Positions 24,902-34,201 of a DNA stretch of 64,000 bases are shown piece after piece. The position numbers and the translations under genes were made by a program. Location of the stretch: contig CAZLZD010000009.1 of assembly GCA_964563925.1 (NCBI GenBank), positions 36,220 to 100,219 on the forward strand, read 5' to 3'. The DNA is from JAUILA01 sp964563925 (GTDB lineage: Bacteria; Bacteroidota; Bacteroidia; Cytophagales; Cyclobacteriaceae). Position 1 is the first letter of the stretch. Each line of letters opens with the position of its first letter. The notes under the pieces were generated by a model. The model was not told the DNA's origin and made no database searches. It saw only the letters and a program-made list of their open reading frames with translations.

Positions 24902-27664
24902 AAAAAGAAGCGCAAGCGCAGGAAGCAATGTAAGAGAGGCGAGTGTCGCCATTATTAACCCACCGGTTAAGGCAATGACCAGGGGGCGTTGAATAAGGTT
25001 GCCTGTTCCGGTCACTAAAAAGACCGGAAGACAGGCCACAACGGTGGTGAGGGTTGTAAGCAATATGGGCTTAAGCCGAAGTTCAAGGCTCCTGGCCAGT
25101 ATTTGTTCCGGGGGAAGACTGCCGGCCAGCTTCCTTATTACACTAACTTTCAGGATGGCATCATTTACAATAACCCCCATCATCGCAACCAGGCCTATTC
25201 CGGACATACTATTCAAGGAATCGCCTAGTATATGAAGTGCAAGGAGGCTTCCCGTTATACCGGGAGGTAATACCGAAAGAACGAGTAATGGCCAAAGGAA
25301 AGATCCGTACTGGAGGACCAAAACGACATACAGGATGACTCCGGAAAGGAGCAGTAAACCTGACAATTCGTTAACCATCAGTTTTTCCTGTGCTATTCTT
25401 CCCCCTGTCTGAATGCCAACCCCATGTGACCGGGCTTCCTTGAGGTGTTCCCGGCCTTGCTTCCGGAATGCTTCAGAGGAATAGGCCAACCTGATGATCC
25501 TTCCATGAAGGTCACCCCTGATTTTCTGTCCGGAAAAACTTTGGTAGTTCTGGATTATATTGGCTCCCGGAACGGAACGTCTGTTCATCCTGCGAATCAT
25601 TTGGTCTGACCGGGAGAATCTCATCAGGATGGCACGGTTTGGATTTGTGGTACTATCCGGTTCCTGAAATGGACCCAGCAGAGTACGGACTGAAGACCTC
25701 ATACGTTGCTTTGTGGTCATTACCGTATCCGTTTGCCTTTTCAATACAGGTACGAAGCGTGTTAGTTGATCCCGGGGTGCCCGGAAGGTGACCTCAATGT
25801 CCGCCTGGTCAGCATCAAAAAGGCGGATAAGGGGATTGTCACCCGGCCTGATAATTCCCCCTTTCTCGCCGATTCGCCGGGAGGCCTCCTCAGCCCCCGG
25901 CCCGTACAGTTCAAGCCTTGTTCCTTGTCGGACCGGGGAGAGCAAATAGCCATCAGGACCTTGTGCATTTTCGGTTAAAAGGTCCGCAGATACCGGGGTG
26001 ACAATTTCCTGGGAATTAATATCGGCCTGCCAGTGCTCATTGCCAAATTCAGGTACGGTTTGAACAGGCAGTTTCGGAAAAGTCGCCGCGCCTGCAACCG
26101 TAAGGATGAGGTACACAAGGACCACCGGGTACGGGTGAGTATAAATCCACTTGCTGCCATACCTGACCACTCCCAGTGTCTGGTGAAAAAGTATCGAATC
26201 CGTTTCCGGTGCCTGAACAGCAAATAATACGCGGTAAAGAAGAGGCAACAGCAGGACCGACAATACCACCGACGCAATGATGGTCAAAATGATTACCCTG
26301 GCTTCCTCCCTGAAGATCAGCGAAAGAACCCCATCCCCCGCCAGTAATGGAACAAAAATGATAAGGGTGGTGAGGTTTGAGGCTATAAGTGGCGGAGTCA
26401 TATCCTGAACTCCGAGGCAAATCGCTTTTAAAACGGTACAGCCCTTTTGATGGAACCTGATTATACCCTCTGAGATCACAATGCCATTGTCAATAAGAAT
26501 ACCTGTGCCTACTATCAGTCCGCTGAGAGAAACTATATTCAACGCGATATCCGTAAGCTTCATAAGGCCCATCGCAAAACATACCGAAAGCGGGAGCATG
26601 CATCCCATTAAGACCGGCATCCGTACTCCACGAGTGAAGAGGAATAGAATACTAATAACACCGGCCATGGCCATCCCTGTACTCAGCCAGAGTCCGTCCA
26701 CACTTTCCTCAACCGTACGGGCCCTGTCCTCAGCAACGACCAAATGCATATCCGGATATCGCTGCCTGAGGTCATTCATCAGACGTTGCAACTCAATCCG
26801 AACGTCTGTAAGCCGGCTATTATCCCTGGTGTATACCTTCAATGCCACTGCCCGTTTATGGTTAACCGTGTGATGCCCCACCGGTATGTATTCGGCTCCG
26901 AGAAATCCCAGGCTTGCCGGCGAAACCAAATGCCCGCCCGTCGATTGCATAACATTACGTTGCTCCAATGCCGCGCCGCTTTCCTGAAAAACCAGCGGAA
27001 ATAAACGCTGACCGGCCTGAACCCTGCCAAGCGGTTGTTGCTGTGAATCAGGATTAAGCTGCCGGTCAATTGAAAATGGATCCGTCCAAAGATCCGCCCG
27101 CCAGCTGTGGATAAACAGCACATTTCTCCGCTCCAGCAAACCACTCACATCCACAAGTGATACTCCCTCCAGCTGTCTGATACGAGGCAGGACATCACCA
27201 CGTACCGCCACTGACAGGTCTTCAAAGGGTACCTCTCCCATAATAAAAAGCTTAAAGGTGTACCCCTTTCGTTCATATCCGGCTGAAATCACGGGTGAAC
27301 CTAACCGCTGGATAATCCTGTCGACATGATCCAGACGGGCACGTATCTCAGGCACAAGTACCTCTGGTTCTATTTGTACGCTGAATTCCAGGCGGATCGT
27401 CAGCTTTAACGGATCGACCGTATATGCTGACTCTTGGATATCCTTCAATGATCTCATTTCGGAGAGTATCCTGACCGCCAGTTCCTCCAGGGTCCCGGTT
27501 TCATCTCCATGGTGAGGGAATACAATGTCAATCTGCCGGACCGGAATGGCAGGTAAAAACGAAACCGGAATAAATAAATACTGTGCGCCTCCGGCGATTG
27601 ACAGGATTACCACCAACCAGAAAACGGAACCGGAACGGGCAGTAAGCCACAACCAGAATTTCAT
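24848..27664 (-). CDS. RND-family efflux transporter permease
   Basis: A 938-residue RND permease, about 100 residues shorter than AcrB. TM1 is at 13-33, the first porter domain about 40-315, TM2-6 about 325-475, the second porter domain about 500-760, and then TM7-12. TM4 contains ILIDNGIVISEG (Asp near 392), the usual proton-relay position, and TM10-11 contains GLVAMMGVIVNDAI. The family uses the proton gradient to pump substrates from the periplasm or inner membrane to a TolC-like channel. The ATG overlaps the stop of the MauE-like gene by 4 bp. It is the last gene of the peptide-led operon; cargo is unknown. No TolC gene is in the window. Confidence 0.9.
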   Translation of the reverse strand: MKFWLWLTARSGSVFWLVVILSIAGGAQYLFIPVSFLPAIPVRQIDIVFPHHGDETGTLEELAVRILSEMRSLKDIQESAYTVDPLKLTIRLEFSVQIEPEVLVPEIRARLDHVDRIIQRLGSPVISAGYERKGYTFKLFIMGEVPFEDLSVAVRGDVLPRIRQLEGVSLVDVSGLLERRNVLFIHSWRADLWTDPFSIDRQLNPDSQQQPLGRVQAGQRLFPLVFQESGAALEQRNVMQSTGGHLVSPASLGFLGAEYIPVGHHTVNHKRAVALKVYTRDNSRLTDVRIELQRLMNDLRQRYPDMHLVVAEDRARTVEESVDGLWLSTGMAMAGVISILFLFTRGVRMPVLMGCMLPLSVCFAMGLMKLTDIALNIVSLSGLIVGTGILIDNGIVISEGIIRFHQKGCTVLKAICLGVQDMTPPLIASNLTTLIIFVPLLAGDGVLSLIFREEARVIILTIIASVVLSVLLLPLLYRVLFAVQAPETDSILFHQTLGVVRYGSKWIYTHPYPVVLVYLILTVAGAATFPKLPVQTVPEFGNEHWQADINSQEIVTPVSADLLTENAQGPDGYLLSPVRQGTRLELYGPGAEEASRRIGEKGGIIRPGDNPLIRLFDADQADIEVTFRAPRDQLTRFVPVLKRQTDTVMTTKQRMRSSVRTLLGPFQEPDSTTNPNRAILMRFSRSDQMIRRMNRRSVPGANIIQNYQSFSGQKIRGDLHGRIIRLAYSSEAFRKQGREHLKEARSHGVGIQTGGRIAQEKLMVNELSGLLLLSGVILYVVLVLQYGSFLWPLLVLSVLPPGITGSLLALHILGDSLNSMSGIGLVAMMGVIVNDAILKVSVIRKLAGSLPPEQILARSLELRLKPILLTTLTTVVACLPVFLVTGTGNLIQRPLVIALTGGLIMATLASLTLLPALALLFLRNTYSATDRWDIGIGK

Positions 27665-28095
27665 GAATCCCGGCTTTCAGTACTCAAAAAGGTCCGGGAC
27701 GAACTGGTCACCACAAACACAATAATCAATACATTCAAGGTGACATGACCCCATCGCGGTAAGGAATCAATCAACCCACCGCATGAACATGGGGAGTTAG
27801 GATTAACGACCCATATAATAAGAAGATGAAGGGTAAAAAGTGACATCAGCCACAAGACTACCACCAGCCCGGTCCGCCAGGTCTGACGGCCGCATAGCAA
27901 TACCACACTGGCAATTTCCAGGGCCGGAATCACCCATATCAGCCATTCCACCAGGTCCAGCCGGATATAGCTTGCCTTCAACAGATCATTTGCAAAGGCA
28001 GGGGGTGAAAGTATCTTCTCCGTTGCCGCATACATGAACATAAAAATGAGTCCTCCACGCAGCAACGAAGACCAGTCAGGTCTTTTCCATCGCAT
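27661..28095 (-). CDS. MauE/DoxX-like membrane protein
   Basis: A 144-residue protein with four TM helices. It has the N-terminal LLRGGLIFMFMYAATEKI typical of MauE/DoxX proteins and the motif NPNSPCSCGGLID between TM3 and TM4. MauE is needed for disulfide formation in methylamine dehydrogenase; relatives in Bacteroidota accompany thioredoxin-like proteins and secreted peptides. The paired cysteines suggest a role in thiol redox at the membrane (inference). It overlaps the propeller gene by 20 bp upstream and the RND gene by 4 bp downstream, so it is translationally coupled to both. Confidence 0.85.
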   Translation of the reverse strand: MRWKRPDWSSLLRGGLIFMFMYAATEKILSPPAFANDLLKASYIRLDLVEWLIWVIPALEIASVVLLCGRQTWRTGLVVVLWLMSLFTLHLLIIWVVNPNSPCSCGGLIDSLPRWGHVTLNVLIIVFVVTSSSRTFLSTESRDS

Positions 28096-29113
28096 ACCGT
28101 ACTATTTGCTGTCCTTCATACAACACGACCATGCCGCCGTTCCCGCAGAGAATCTCTACCGGCAAATCCTTACCAAGATTAGGGACCGGCATACTATAGT
28201 CATAGGATCCGGTGGTCAAGTCATAGGCATCAATAGTTAAGGTTTCTGTCTCTTTCCATGAAATCAGGGACAGGATATAGAAATGCGTTTGATCCAGTGT
28301 CCCCGAATAATTAATGTTGATATCCGGTTCCCGCACAAAATAGGTCACATTGCCGCTCTTTCGCGCCCTTACCTCAGGTGGTGGTGTATTATCCAGCGTA
28401 TGCCCGGTATACCGGTACGCTCCGTGGATGTCAAAGACAAAAAAACTGCCTGTTCGGGCACACATATAAACGATATGATTTTCATTCCTCATAAGCTGCC
28501 CTTCATATACCACATTCAGGTAATCACTTTCAGGCACCGACTCCAGGAGGCTAACTAACGAAATCCGTTCCCCCGTCGTCCCGCTATGCGCATTAACTGT
28601 AAAGAAGCCGGGGTCGGCCGGCTCGTCGTCCATCAGAAAAAATTGCTTGTGACCAAGATATACTCCGTCCCAGATCGGATCGCTCAATTTCCTGTAATAA
28701 AGCAGCTCGTCATTGTGTGCGTATTTTTTGATCACCATGTGGGAATTGTCAATAGTGGCGTACCCTTCCGTATCTACCCACAGATGCTGGGTCTGACGAT
28801 TCTCCCAGGGTGCTTCCCCGGATTTACCAAGTGTTTTCAGCCTGTTACCCCCGGGTCCGAAGATCGAAATCTCCTGCGACTCACCATCCAGAATAAACAG
28901 CAAATCTCCGCGTGCTGCCCATTCATGTACAGCAGAGCCGGGATATTGAAAGCCATCCAGCCTTCGAAGACGCTTGTTGTATAGGCGGACTTTCTTTGCC
29001 GGGTTAACAGTACTTGCCGGGACCCGTCCGGCACCCGGACCCGTAGCATACAAACAGACCATTACTGTTACTGCCCCAATTATTGGCAGGAGTATCCATT
29101 TACTGCTTTTCAT
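28076..29113 (-). CDS. Membrane-anchored 6-bladed beta-propeller-like protein
   Basis: A 345-residue protein with an N-terminal membrane anchor (WILLPIIGAVTVMVCLYATG) and a beta-rich exported domain. Repeats such as GDLLFILDGESQEISIFGPGGNRLKTLGKSGEAPWE resemble the 6-bladed propeller/BF3164-type proteins of Bacteroidota. Such proteins often sit beside small NVEALA peptides in Bacteroides. Here it follows two small secreted Cys peptides and a hairpin, and overlaps the MauE-like gene by 20 bp. A role in binding or presenting the peptides is inference. No catalytic motif is visible. Confidence 0.78.
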   Translation of the reverse strand: MKSSKWILLPIIGAVTVMVCLYATGPGAGRVPASTVNPAKKVRLYNKRLRRLDGFQYPGSAVHEWAARGDLLFILDGESQEISIFGPGGNRLKTLGKSGEAPWENRQTQHLWVDTEGYATIDNSHMVIKKYAHNDELLYYRKLSDPIWDGVYLGHKQFFLMDDEPADPGFFTVNAHSGTTGERISLVSLLESVPESDYLNVVYEGQLMRNENHIVYMCARTGSFFVFDIHGAYRYTGHTLDNTPPPEVRARKSGNVTYFVREPDININYSGTLDQTHFYILSLISWKETETLTIDAYDLTTGSYDYSMPVPNLGKDLPVEILCGNGGMVVLYEGQQIVRYAMEKT

Positions 29114-29138
29114 GTAGGTGATTTATGTGTGGAATAAG

Positions 29139-29162
29139 GCCGGAGAAAATACATTCTCCGGC
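29139..29162 (-). promoter_or_regulatory. Intra-operon hairpin between peptide genes and machinery genes
   Basis: A 9-bp perfect stem (GCCGGAGAA at 29139-29147 with TTCTCCGGC at 29154-29162) closes a 6-nt loop. It sits between the stop of the second peptide gene and the ATG of the propeller gene. No T run follows on the minus strand, so it is more likely a partial terminator, processing site or mRNA stabiliser than a full terminator. Confidence 0.55.
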
Positions 29163-29167
29163 GGGTT

Positions 29168-29365
29168 TCATGATTCTTCCTCAATGATGATGATCCCGGG
29201 ACCTCCCTTCTCCTTCATCTTCCAGTATTTCACAAACCATATCTTGACTTGCGCACACCGTTCGCCGGAACCCGGACAAATGATCTCTTCCGCCTTAACC
29301 GGAACCGCCGCCAGCAGCATACCTCCAAGCAGGCAGACCACCAGCCACTTTGTATAGCGGCTCAT
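29168..29365 (-). CDS. Small secreted Cys peptide B
   Basis: A 65-residue precursor: signal peptide ending near PVKA, then a mature part of about 40 residues starting EEIICPGSGERCAQV and ending GGPGIIIIEEES. It is a paralogue of the gene just upstream, sharing IC-x-GSG-xx-C (C-x6-C) and PG-xx-II-x-EE. The ATG overlaps the TGA of that gene (ATGA), so the two are translated together. No NVEALA motif is seen. The Cys pair could form a disulfide. Function unknown; candidate signalling or effector peptide, or small structural factor for the downstream membrane complex. Confidence 0.75.
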   Translation of the reverse strand: MSRYTKWLVVCLLGGMLLAAVPVKAEEIICPGSGERCAQVKIWFVKYWKMKEKGGPGIIIIEEES

Positions 29366-29574
29366 GATTTTTTCTCCGTTTCCTCCTCATCTATGATGAC
29401 TGCACCGGGCTGATTTTTACCCTTAACAAATTTTGCCGTGATGCCTCCGTAATCCACATCCATGCAGTGATAGCCCGAACCACGGCAAATCTCAGTTCGA
29501 TCCTGTGCATACCCCAGGAATCCGCCGGCCAGCAATACTCCGGCTACAAATGTGCTTTTAACTAAATGTCTCAT
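29362..29574 (-). CDS. Small secreted Cys peptide A
   Basis: A 70-residue precursor with a signal peptide (MRHLVKSTFVAGVLLAGGFLGYAQ) and a mature part of about 46 residues: TEICRGSGYHCMDVDYGG, then QPGAVIIDEEETEKKS. It shares the C-x6-C core and the PG-xx-II-x-EE tail with the next gene, so the pair arose by duplication. It is the first gene of a five-gene minus-strand operon that ends with an RND transporter. The 150-bp upstream region is shared with a divergent AraC-type regulator, the best candidate controller. Function unknown. Confidence 0.75.
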   Translation of the reverse strand: MRHLVKSTFVAGVLLAGGFLGYAQDRTEICRGSGYHCMDVDYGGITAKFVKGKNQPGAVIIDEEETEKKS

Positions 29575-29724
29575 GATCTTTCAGGTTTAAGTGATACAAG
29601 TGCGAAATGCAACAGAATCAAAGTAAACCTGTCAGGCGGACACTCTTTTTCCGTGAAATGATTAGTTTGTAAACAAAATGCACCTGAGAACCATTTCTTT
29701 AACAGATCAGATTAACCAGCCTTC

Positions 29725-30540
29725 ATGAAGTTTATCCCTGTTACCCCGGATGCGTCGATATCCGATTTCGTTAACAAGTTTGTCATTGTTCAGTCCGATC
29801 CTTCTTTTACGGATACCTTCTACAGCGAGGTAGTACCAACCGGGTATAACTACTTTAATCTCGGGAAGGCAGAACGGACTGTTTATCATCATCCTGACCG
29901 AAGCGTGGAACTCGAAGGAGCGTGTTATGTAAACGGTCATCTGAAAGATTCCAGTGTAAACGTGGAAGTCAAGGGGCCTTTTACCATTGTGAATTGTGAA
30001 ATGCACCCTACGGGTTTATATTATCTCTTCGGTCAGCCAGCGAAGAAATTCACTGATAAATATATTCCCCTGGAAGAAGTAATTTCAACAGACGAGGCCA
30101 ATGCCTATGTAAAGCGCTGGCTGGCCCTGGAAAATGTCGAAGACAGCATACCACTGGTCACAGAATTTATTTCCGGTCGTACCAGGGGCCAGCGTGCCGA
30201 TCATTATGTGGACCAATGTGTGGCCGAAGTGCGACGCAAGAAAGGCCAGGTAACCGTCGAAGAACTGTGCGATCTCAGCGGAGTGGGACGCCGGCAGCTT
30301 GAGAAAAAATTTCGTGAAATGACCGGTCTTTCTCCCGGGCATTATTCAGGGACTATTCAGTTTATCGAAACACTTAAAATCATGGAAAAAAAACCTGGCA
30401 TTCTATTGCAGGATCTGGCTTACCAGGCCGGTTATTATGACCTTCCCCATCTGATGAACACCTTTAAGAAATATGCGGGTGCCTGGCCTTCCGAATACAG
30501 TATCCTCAAAAAGAAATACGTGGAAGAGATCATTAAATAA
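29725..30540 (+). CDS. AraC-family transcriptional regulator
   Basis: A 271-residue protein: N-terminal sensor-like domain (about 1-140, including YSEVVPTGYNYFNLG and the strand pattern of DUF6597-type AraC regulators) and a C-terminal HTH (VTVEELCDLSGVGRRQLEKKF, then ILLQDLAYQAGYYDLPHLMNTFKKYAGAWPSEY). The double-helix HTH pattern is diagnostic. It is divergent from the peptide operon across 150 bp and probably controls it (inference). Its inducer is unknown. Confidence 0.9.
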   Translation: MKFIPVTPDASISDFVNKFVIVQSDPSFTDTFYSEVVPTGYNYFNLGKAERTVYHHPDRSVELEGACYVNGHLKDSSVNVEVKGPFTIVNCEMHPTGLYYLFGQPAKKFTDKYIPLEEVISTDEANAYVKRWLALENVEDSIPLVTEFISGRTRGQRADHYVDQCVAEVRRKKGQVTVEELCDLSGVGRRQLEKKFREMTGLSPGHYSGTIQFIETLKIMEKKPGILLQDLAYQAGYYDLPHLMNTFKKYAGAWPSEYSILKKKYVEEIIK

Positions 30541-30709
30541 GACATCAGAATCTTTAGGAAAGATAATAAAAATGGATTAAGAATATTTTTAAGTAAAATA
30601 TTTATAATTCCGTTCAATTATTTTTAATTAGAATGCGCGTAGTTCGCATTCTTACAAGCAGGGACGCGGGGGTCATTGTATATTTTAGATTCATTAATCG
30701 TTTGACCTC

Positions 30710-33700
30710 ATGATAAGATTTCTACTGCTCTCATTGTTTCTCCTTATTTCTGCCAGCGCCTTTTCTCAATCGGGCTTCACCTATGTACAATCTACAACCG
30801 GAGAGGCCAACCTTGAACCTCAGGGTTTTCCTGATAATCAAAACTTTTCTTCGCCATATATCGATGAAGAAGGGAATGTCTATCTGAGAACACGGGTTGC
30901 TCTCATCGGTAAAGACTTTCAATTTGGCCTTCTGAAAATCGATCAATCCGGTGAAAAAGTTTGGGTGACCGATCTGCCTATCAGTCCAAACAGGATCATT
31001 GAATCGTCGGATGGGGTATTATTGCTATTTATGCCTTTTGGAAATGTGTTGGGAGTTGACTCTGCCACAGGTGAGATAGTATGGAATAAGTATATTATAA
31101 ACCTGGGTAATTCCATCACTTTTTTAGAAGCGGACAACAATGGAAACATAATTATTGCGCTCGGCAGCAGAACCATTTTTGAGCCTAACCTGAACGGCAC
31201 CATAAAATTATTGTCGGTTGCCTCTGATGGTACCATAAACTGGACCACGGATTATGTAAGGGATTCAGAATCTGCATACCCCTATTTGTATTCACCTACC
31301 GATCTGGTGGTTGATGATCAGGGCAATATTCTTATTTCAGCAGGTATTGATCTGTTTGCCAGGCGCGTTCCTTTATTCGGATTGCTTTTGGGCTACAAAA
31401 GTGACGGAACACCTATTCAAACAAGCGGACCAGAATTGGTGGATGCATTCACCCCCACCATTGAGAATTTGTATCAGAAAGGACCCGGTATTTTAGGCAT
31501 GGATGCCCTGACAATCCAGGGACAAAGACCACATTACCTGAAAAATATTACCTACGACTACCTAAATGGTATCGTGATAAATGAAACCACCAATGACTTA
31601 CCTTTCAGTGTGGTGTTGCGTGGATTCTTCCGTGATAATCCTGACGGAAGCGCTGTAGGGGTGATTCTTGCCAATGATGTTACTAATCTTGAGTACAGAT
31701 CCTTCGCTTTAAAGCGCCTCGCTGACGGCACGGTCAGTTATGTAAATAACTTCTCACAGGCCATCAGTACAATTTTTCGTAATGGTCCGGACGGCAATTA
31801 CCTGAGCCTGGGTGTTAATGAGATCACACGAATCCTTGATAACGGCTCGATTGAGACAACACCCCTTTCCGAGTCCGTCAGGTTTAATGGCTATGCGTTG
31901 TCACCTACCGGAAATCTCATTGCACCACCCTCAACCTTTGAATATGGAGATGACTTCGAGTTGAATTTTATCGATTTAGCCTCAGGAAATATCTCGAAAC
32001 GAATCTATACCATCCCTGCTCCCGCCCTCGACCTGTTGTCGGACTTTCAAATCATCGATGGAAATATTCACGCCAGCTTCCATTCCGTCGACCCGGCCCT
32101 TAACGAAACCTCATATACCAGGCAGTTTGCCCGTGATGGCACGGTGGAAAATGAAGCGGGTAGTGATGGGCTGAAAGCTTTGCTCTTTACAAAAGACGAC
32201 AATCTCAATACCTATGCTGCCGGGGTCAGGCGTATGGAGAACCCTGCCACCGGTTTCCTTTCTAATTTCATAACCATTACCAAGACAGATCCTTCCGGCA
32301 ATACCGAGTGGACCGTGGCAGAACCTGTTTCTTCCCGCTATTCAACCAGCCAACCGGATCAAGAAATTCAGGTACTTGATAATGGAAACACGCTGTTATT
32401 ACTTAATAATCTGTATTACCTGATCTCTCCGGCTGGCTCGCTTATTTCAAGCGATCGAATAGTCGCCCAAGCTTCGTCCTGCAATCAGGATTATCTCTAT
32501 TTCCTTACCGCAAATTCGGTAGAGCAGATCAACCTGCAGACAGGAGCAAAGATTTCTTTACCATTACCTACCGGAAAATTTTATCTTGGGCTCGCGACCG
32601 GGGATGCAAACCGCCTGTATATTAGTGAAGTAGTGCAAGTGGGAACATCATTTGATGCATTTCTCACAGCCTATGAAATTAATGGCTCCCTGAATCAGGT
32701 CGGTCAAATTGGACAAACCGCCACAGATGAGATTTTCAGAACGATCTGGCAAGAGAATAATACCCTGTCAGTACTGACCCAAAATCTGTCAGCGCGTAGT
32801 TTTTCCCTCCTTTCCCTGGATACGGAGCTGAATCAGAAATTTACCATTCCACTTGATGGAGCGATTTCGCTCCCTCCCGTTGTGGATATAAATGGTCGTA
32901 CCATTTTACTGTATCAGGAGCGGTTCTCCAATAAAATTGACTATACAACCTATTCGCCGGAAGGAGAATTACTGGATAACGGAAGTATCAGTCCGTTCGA
33001 TGGTCCTGTATCGGCGACAGCTGGTATATCAACACTGCTGGCCAGTTACAGCGTAGGAAACTCGATAGTACTGAAAAAATATGCTTACGCCAACGGATTT
33101 CTGTACGCAGGGGGAGCCGGCTTTACCAATTCAGAGGAGGCAAACGGGTTTCTTGCCTCAGTATATATAGGAGAATACTCATCGGGTTTCACCCTGGGTG
33201 ATATCTCGATTACCGATCAACCATACCCGGTCAACACATCCGTTCAAGCTTCAGCCACTTACGAAGGAACGCCACCTTCCGACCTGACCTGGGATTGGGG
33301 TGACGGTACGCAATCACCCCCCTCTGCCATTACGGAGGCTGCCATCCTCGGCACTCATGAATACCCGCAGGCAGGGGTTTACCAGGTGACGCTCACCTCG
33401 GGGGACCAGCAAGCGCTTTACCGGTATGTGGTGGTATACAATCCGGAAGGCGGCTTCGTGACGGGTGGCGGATGGATCACCTCTCCGGAAGGGGCATATA
33501 CGGCTGATCCATCCCTGACCGGGAAGGCAAACTTCGGGTTTGTCTCCCGCTATAAAAAGGGTGCATCCGTACCTTCCGGCAACACGGAATTCCAGTTTCA
33601 AGCCGCCGGTTTTCACTTTCAAAGCGACGTCTATGAATGGCTGGTCATCGCCGGAAAAAAGGCACAGTACAAGGGCACCGGGATGGTGAATGGCACACCC

Positions 33701-34192
33701 GGCTATGGGTTTATGCTGACGGGTATGGACGGAGACCTCTACCAGGATAAGCAGCCTGACAAATTCCGGATCAAGATCTGGGAGACTGCCTCCGGAGCCC
33801 TTGTTTATGACAACCAGTCCGGGGATGAAGATAATGCCGATGCCACCACGGTACTTGGCGGAGGATCGATCGTTATCCATGACCCTAAAAAGTCACTGAC
33901 TTCATCGGCAAATATGTCTGATGATCCATTAGATCCGGCACAGGAGTTTGAGGTATTTCCGGTTCCGGTAAAAGAAGCCATTAATCTTCGGATTCCCCGT
34001 GAATACCAGGGAAAAACACTAAACCTGTTGGTATACGATATGACCGGAAGAGTGGTCCTGGAACAACCACTCCAGGCCAGTCCGTCCGGGATAAATATCC
34101 CCGTCCGGCTTGACAATGAGACCATGTACCTGCTCCGGATCCTGGGCACGGCAAACCAGGAAGTCTATCAGCGGATGATCATGACCCGCTAG
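30710..34192 (+). CDS. Large secreted protein with PKD, post-COAP-1-like and T9SS sorting domains
   Basis: A 1160-residue protein with signal peptide MIRFLLLSLFLLISASAFSQ. Residues about 30-830 are beta-rich with repeated units such as ILDNGNTLLLLNNLYYLIS and probably form propeller-like repeats. A PKD domain follows (TWDWGDGTQSPPS...HEYPQAGVYQVTLT, about 850-910). Next comes a post-COAP-1-like domain (FVTGGGWITSPEGAYTADPS...YKGTGMVNGTPGYGFMLTG, about 912-1060), then a type A T9SS sorting domain (FEVFPVPVKEAINLRI onward). It is exported by the T9SS and surface bound or released. No enzyme motif is visible. A 7-bp hairpin lies in its leader (30631-30651), and a strong hairpin follows the stop at 34212-34240. 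Confidence 0.85.
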   Translation: MIRFLLLSLFLLISASAFSQSGFTYVQSTTGEANLEPQGFPDNQNFSSPYIDEEGNVYLRTRVALIGKDFQFGLLKIDQSGEKVWVTDLPISPNRIIESSDGVLLLFMPFGNVLGVDSATGEIVWNKYIINLGNSITFLEADNNGNIIIALGSRTIFEPNLNGTIKLLSVASDGTINWTTDYVRDSESAYPYLYSPTDLVVDDQGNILISAGIDLFARRVPLFGLLLGYKSDGTPIQTSGPELVDAFTPTIENLYQKGPGILGMDALTIQGQRPHYLKNITYDYLNGIVINETTNDLPFSVVLRGFFRDNPDGSAVGVILANDVTNLEYRSFALKRLADGTVSYVNNFSQAISTIFRNGPDGNYLSLGVNEITRILDNGSIETTPLSESVRFNGYALSPTGNLIAPPSTFEYGDDFELNFIDLASGNISKRIYTIPAPALDLLSDFQIIDGNIHASFHSVDPALNETSYTRQFARDGTVENEAGSDGLKALLFTKDDNLNTYAAGVRRMENPATGFLSNFITITKTDPSGNTEWTVAEPVSSRYSTSQPDQEIQVLDNGNTLLLLNNLYYLISPAGSLISSDRIVAQASSCNQDYLYFLTANSVEQINLQTGAKISLPLPTGKFYLGLATGDANRLYISEVVQVGTSFDAFLTAYEINGSLNQVGQIGQTATDEIFRTIWQENNTLSVLTQNLSARSFSLLSLDTELNQKFTIPLDGAISLPPVVDINGRTILLYQERFSNKIDYTTYSPEGELLDNGSISPFDGPVSATAGISTLLASYSVGNSIVLKKYAYANGFLYAGGAGFTNSEEANGFLASVYIGEYSSGFTLGDISITDQPYPVNTSVQASATYEGTPPSDLTWDWGDGTQSPPSAITEAAILGTHEYPQAGVYQVTLTSGDQQALYRYVVVYNPEGGFVTGGGWITSPEGAYTADPSLTGKANFGFVSRYKKGASVPSGNTEFQFQAAGFHFQSDVYEWLVIAGKKAQYKGTGMVNGTPGYGFMLTGMDGDLYQDKQPDKFRIKIWETASGALVYDNQSGDEDNADATTVLGGGSIVIHDPKKSLTSSANMSDDPLDPAQEFEVFPVPVKEAINLRIPREYQGKTLNLLVYDMTGRVVLEQPLQASPSGINIPVRLDNETMYLLRILGTANQEVYQRMIMTR

Positions 34193-34201
34193 GTTTTCAT
34201 T

